Translations under genes and position numbers: made by a program
Notes under the pieces: generated by a model
What the model saw: the letters and a program-made list of their open reading frames with translations, nothing else
Told to the model about the DNA's origin: nothing
The model's database searches: none
From: Alkaliphilus metalliredigens QYMF
GTDB lineage: Bacteria > Bacillota > Clostridia > Peptostreptococcales > Natronincolaceae
Length of the DNA stretch: 64,000 bases
Assembly: GCF_000016985.1 (NCBI RefSeq)
Contig: NC_009633.1
Coordinates: 744,001 to 808,000, forward strand
Direction: 5' to 3'
Shown: positions 61,795 to 64,000 of the stretch, in pieces
Numbering within the stretch: the stretch's first letter is position 1
How the letters are laid out: each line of letters opens with the position of its first letter

Positions 61795-62994
61795 CTATAT
61801 AAACTCCACAAGATTATTATGAAACGTTTTAAGGGTAATATGAATAAAACGGTTATCCTCTGTTTTGATCAGCGTGCTAGAATCGATTCGATCGAATAGT
61901 ACAATATCTCCTGTGAAAATTTCTTCTGTATTCACTCTGACTTTTTGACCAATAAAGTAATCATATATCCTATTTTCAAAAATGTAAAATACATTTAAAT
62001 CCACTTCTTTTAAATGATTTAAGTGAATGAGATTGATGGCTCTCAATGGATTTTCTTGGTTATTCTGGGTATAGTAACCATATAAATGAGCAATGTAAAG
62101 AATTTTAGAAAATAAAGAGATTCTATTTTTCCTATATTGAGAGGGAAACCCTTTTCCATCCATCTGTTCATGGTGGTGAAGAATGGCCTTTTTAGAAAGG
62201 TCACTTAAGAAGCTTACATTTTTCAACATTAAATAACTGTGCTTCGCATGTTGACGGTATGCAGCTTGATCCTCCTCGGAAGTAGAATAGGGCTCATATC
62301 GAACTTCGGCTGGAACCTTTGAAAGTCCTACATCGGCCATCATACCACAAACAAAGAGCTCTTGATTTTGCTGATCGTCTAGATGTAACCATTTTCCAAT
62401 CATATAACTGGTTATACCCATTTGATAGCAATGAATATATAAGGAATCTCCTACATTTTTTAGTTTATCCATCACTTGAAACACACTAACAGATTTTTCT
62501 ATGATCTTCATGCTTTCCAATATTGACTGCTCTAATGTATTGGTTTCTTGATGTGTGTCTTCTGTCAGTGAGGCAAAGACTTCATTAAATCCTTGCTCCC
62601 ATTGGGGTAAGGTTTTTTTAAAAAAATCCATGTCTTCTATGTCTAAGGAGTCAATAATTTCTCCAAGGGGCTGGTTTTTTTTACTTCTGATCTTGGTAGA
62701 GGTATTTTCAGTTGCCTTTTCCCCAAGGGTATCAGCTTGGATATTCATAAGATCAGACAATTGATCTGCTGTTACTTCTTTTTCAATTCTGACACTGATT
62801 GTCTCTATATTGTGTTGTTCTAATATTCTTTTCATTCTATCTGCTGTGGCGTTATCCTTTACCTTATAGTTTTTAGGGATAATAATATTTCCTTGAGGAT
62901 TAAGAATTTCATTGCTAATAATCATATCTGGTTGTATGCTTATTGTGGGTATGGTAAATCCAAGGCTTTGTTGAGTATTAGATTCTTTTGTCAC
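61795..62994 (-). CDS. Degenerate HD-GYP-like protein
   Basis: About 399 residues. The C-terminal HD-GYP fold is recognisable (HHHEQMDGKGFPSQYRKNRISLFSKILYIAHLYGYYT), but the HD doublet is replaced: CGMMADVGLSKVP stands where LLHDIGKxxxP is usual, and GYP reads GFP. It probably does not hydrolyse c-di-GMP by the usual route and may act as a sensor or effector. The GTG at 62994 lies nine bases after AAAGG; the ATG at 63003 directly abuts it. Confidence 0.8.
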   Translation of the reverse strand: MTKESNTQQSLGFTIPTISIQPDMIISNEILNPQGNIIIPKNYKVKDNATADRMKRILEQHNIETISVRIEKEVTADQLSDLMNIQADTLGEKATENTSTKIRSKKNQPLGEIIDSLDIEDMDFFKKTLPQWEQGFNEVFASLTEDTHQETNTLEQSILESMKIIEKSVSVFQVMDKLKNVGDSLYIHCYQMGITSYMIGKWLHLDDQQNQELFVCGMMADVGLSKVPAEVRYEPYSTSEEDQAAYRQHAKHSYLMLKNVSFLSDLSKKAILHHHEQMDGKGFPSQYRKNRISLFSKILYIAHLYGYYTQNNQENPLRAINLIHLNHLKEVDLNVFYIFENRIYDYFIGQKVRVNTEEIFTGDIVLFDRIDSSTLIKTEDNRFIHITLKTFHNNLVEFI

Positions 62995-63019
62995 AACAAT
63001 CATCCTTTCTATTTTGAAA

Positions 63020-63095
63020 AATTACATCAGAGTGTTACTGTAAATAGATTACATTATAATTTGCTATACTGAACAACTGATTACATTATAATCTT
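63020..63095. promoter_or_regulatory. Direct repeats in the divergent HD-GYP/HDOD region
   Basis: GATTACATTATAAT occurs at 63047-63060 and again at 63079-63092, 32 bp apart (about three helical turns). ATTACAT also occurs at 63021. Candidate operator or paired promoters. Confidence 0.45.
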
Positions 63096-63326
63096 TTTAA
63101 TGAGTTTATGCCATAGGCATAGAAAATTCAAAAAATAAATAGGTAAATTTCCCTATAATAAAGAACAAGAAGAGTAAAGTAGGGGGCTTATAATTTTCAT
63201 TCTGACTTTAAAAGATAAGCCCAATAGGCTATATCTATCTTATATAAAGTCCTATACAATGTAGGTAACAATAGTCCTATTCAATTTGGAGAATAAATGG
63301 AAGGATTATAAGGGAGGAATACTTTA

Positions 63327-64000
63327 ATGAGTATGAATCATATCGATATAGAAAAAATAGTGAATCATGTAGAAGATATACCGACATTACCTCACATGAT
63401 TAATAAAATTATGGAGTTAACCGACGACCCTGAATCCACAGTACAGGATATTGAAAATCAAATTATGAAGGATCAAGGACTGACCACAAGGGTATTAAGA
63501 AGGGCTAATTCTGCCTACTATGGCTATCCTAGGAGGATTAGTAGCATCTCTCAGGCCACGGTGTTACTAGGATTTGAAACCATTAGGAACATCACCTTGT
63601 CCGATGCAGTGAAGGGTATTTTAGCAGAAGAGCTACCAGGCTATGGACTCAAGCAGGAGGACTTGTGGGTACAATCGCAATCCTGCGCCATGATTTCTAG
63701 ACATATAGCAAAAAAGTTAAAATATAAACAGGCTGATGAGGTGTATATTGCAGGCCTCTTAAGGGATATAGGAAAGGTGATTTTAAGTCACTATTTAGGT
63801 GAACGATATCAATTGGTGTCGAAGCAAGTGATAGAAGGGAAAACTTTTTTAGAGGCTGAAGAAGAGGTGTTAGGGTTTCACCATGCTGAAATAGGAGCAA
63901 GGGTTGCAGAAAAATGGAATTTACCTGCTGATCTAGTGGATGCCATTGCATACCATCATACTCCTGAAAAAAGTGAAATGAATGCGATAACTACTTCAAT
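63327..64000 (+). CDS. HDOD-domain protein, 5' part
   Basis: The frame is open to the window edge (at least 224 residues). VEDIPTLPHMINKIMELTDDPESTVQDIENQIMKDQGLTTRVLRRANSAYYGYP and ISQATVLLGFETIRNITL are the HDOD opening. IAGLLRDIGKVIL carries Arg where HD phosphohydrolases have His, and HHAEIGARVAEKWNLP closes the domain. HDOD proteins are non-enzymatic c-di-GMP or stress signalling adaptors. GGGAGGAA precedes the ATG. Upstream are repeats shared with the divergent HD-GYP-like gene. Confidence 0.85.
   Translation, partial: MSMNHIDIEKIVNHVEDIPTLPHMINKIMELTDDPESTVQDIENQIMKDQGLTTRVLRRANSAYYGYPRRISSISQATVLLGFETIRNITLSDAVKGILAEELPGYGLKQEDLWVQSQSCAMISRHIAKKLKYKQADEVYIAGLLRDIGKVILSHYLGERYQLVSKQVIEGKTFLEAEEEVLGFHHAEIGARVAEKWNLPADLVDAIAYHHTPEKSEMNAITTS

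Overview
The window is low-GC DNA from an anaerobic, spore-forming, flagellated Firmicute of class Clostridia. The evidence is sporulation genes (a Spo0E-like phosphatase, YyaC, a GerMN lipoprotein), Gram-positive style ribosome binding sites with many GTG and TTG starts, an SLH-domain cell-wall lytic enzyme, an S-box in front of metK, a tungsten-type aldehyde ferredoxin oxidoreductase and Etf-linked fermentation. The gene mix resembles Alkaliphilus and its relatives, but that genus is an inference. No rRNA, tRNA or CRISPR array was seen.

Layout. 0-9 kb: the end of an APC amino-acid permease with an AOR gene, a convergent sigma-54 activator (CBS-PAS-AAA+), the undecaprenyl-phosphate transporter family gene popT, the psuK-psuG pseudouridine pair and an orphan sensor kinase. 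9-28 kb is mostly core: a His-rich DUF1292 protein, HD-GYP, phosphoglucomutase, a two-component system with a GerMN lipoprotein, an AEC transporter, SLT-SLH, yyaC and spo0E-like (minus strand), S-box/metK, a small sigma factor, an MCP, a DUF1659/DUF2922/YvrJ trio, recD2 and comF. 28.3-35.1 kb is a late flagellar cluster: yvyF, flgM, flgN, flgK, flgL, a DUF6470 gene, fliW, csrA and flagellin. It has sigma-D type promoters and a probable CsrA hairpin in the flagellin leader.

35.1-48.2 kb is an accessory region. It starts with an unusual TPR/methyltransferase-like/ParB-like protein behind flagellin. A cassette of three small genes (x, yjfB, z) follows in four copies at different stages of decay. 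Interspersed are nucleotidyltransferase/HEPN-type and YefM/ParE toxin-antitoxin pairs, an Rpn-type nuclease, a REP-associated tyrosine transposase (RAYT) with its GGGGACGGTTC repeats and an internally deleted derivative, a ferritin-like protein, HD-GYP, an XRE regulator and a class I c-di-GMP riboswitch.

48.2-64 kb is metabolic: a YjiH transporter, a TetR remnant next to a secreted FMN/FAD flavoprotein, a nitroreductase, DegV and a C_GCAxxG_C_C protein. An AraC regulator then stands divergent from an operon of FAD 2-hydroxyacid dehydrogenase, EtfB, EtfA with ferredoxin domain, and a GltS-type symporter. A DUF2721 protein, a GNAT enzyme, a degenerate HD-GYP and the start of an HDOD protein close the window.

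Two themes join the parts. Motility and c-di-GMP signalling appear in the flagellar cluster, two intact HD-GYP proteins, the degenerate HD-GYP, HDOD, the riboswitch and FliW/CsrA. Repeat-driven remodelling appears in the RAYT repeats, palindromic elements and cassette duplications, concentrated just downstream of flagellin.
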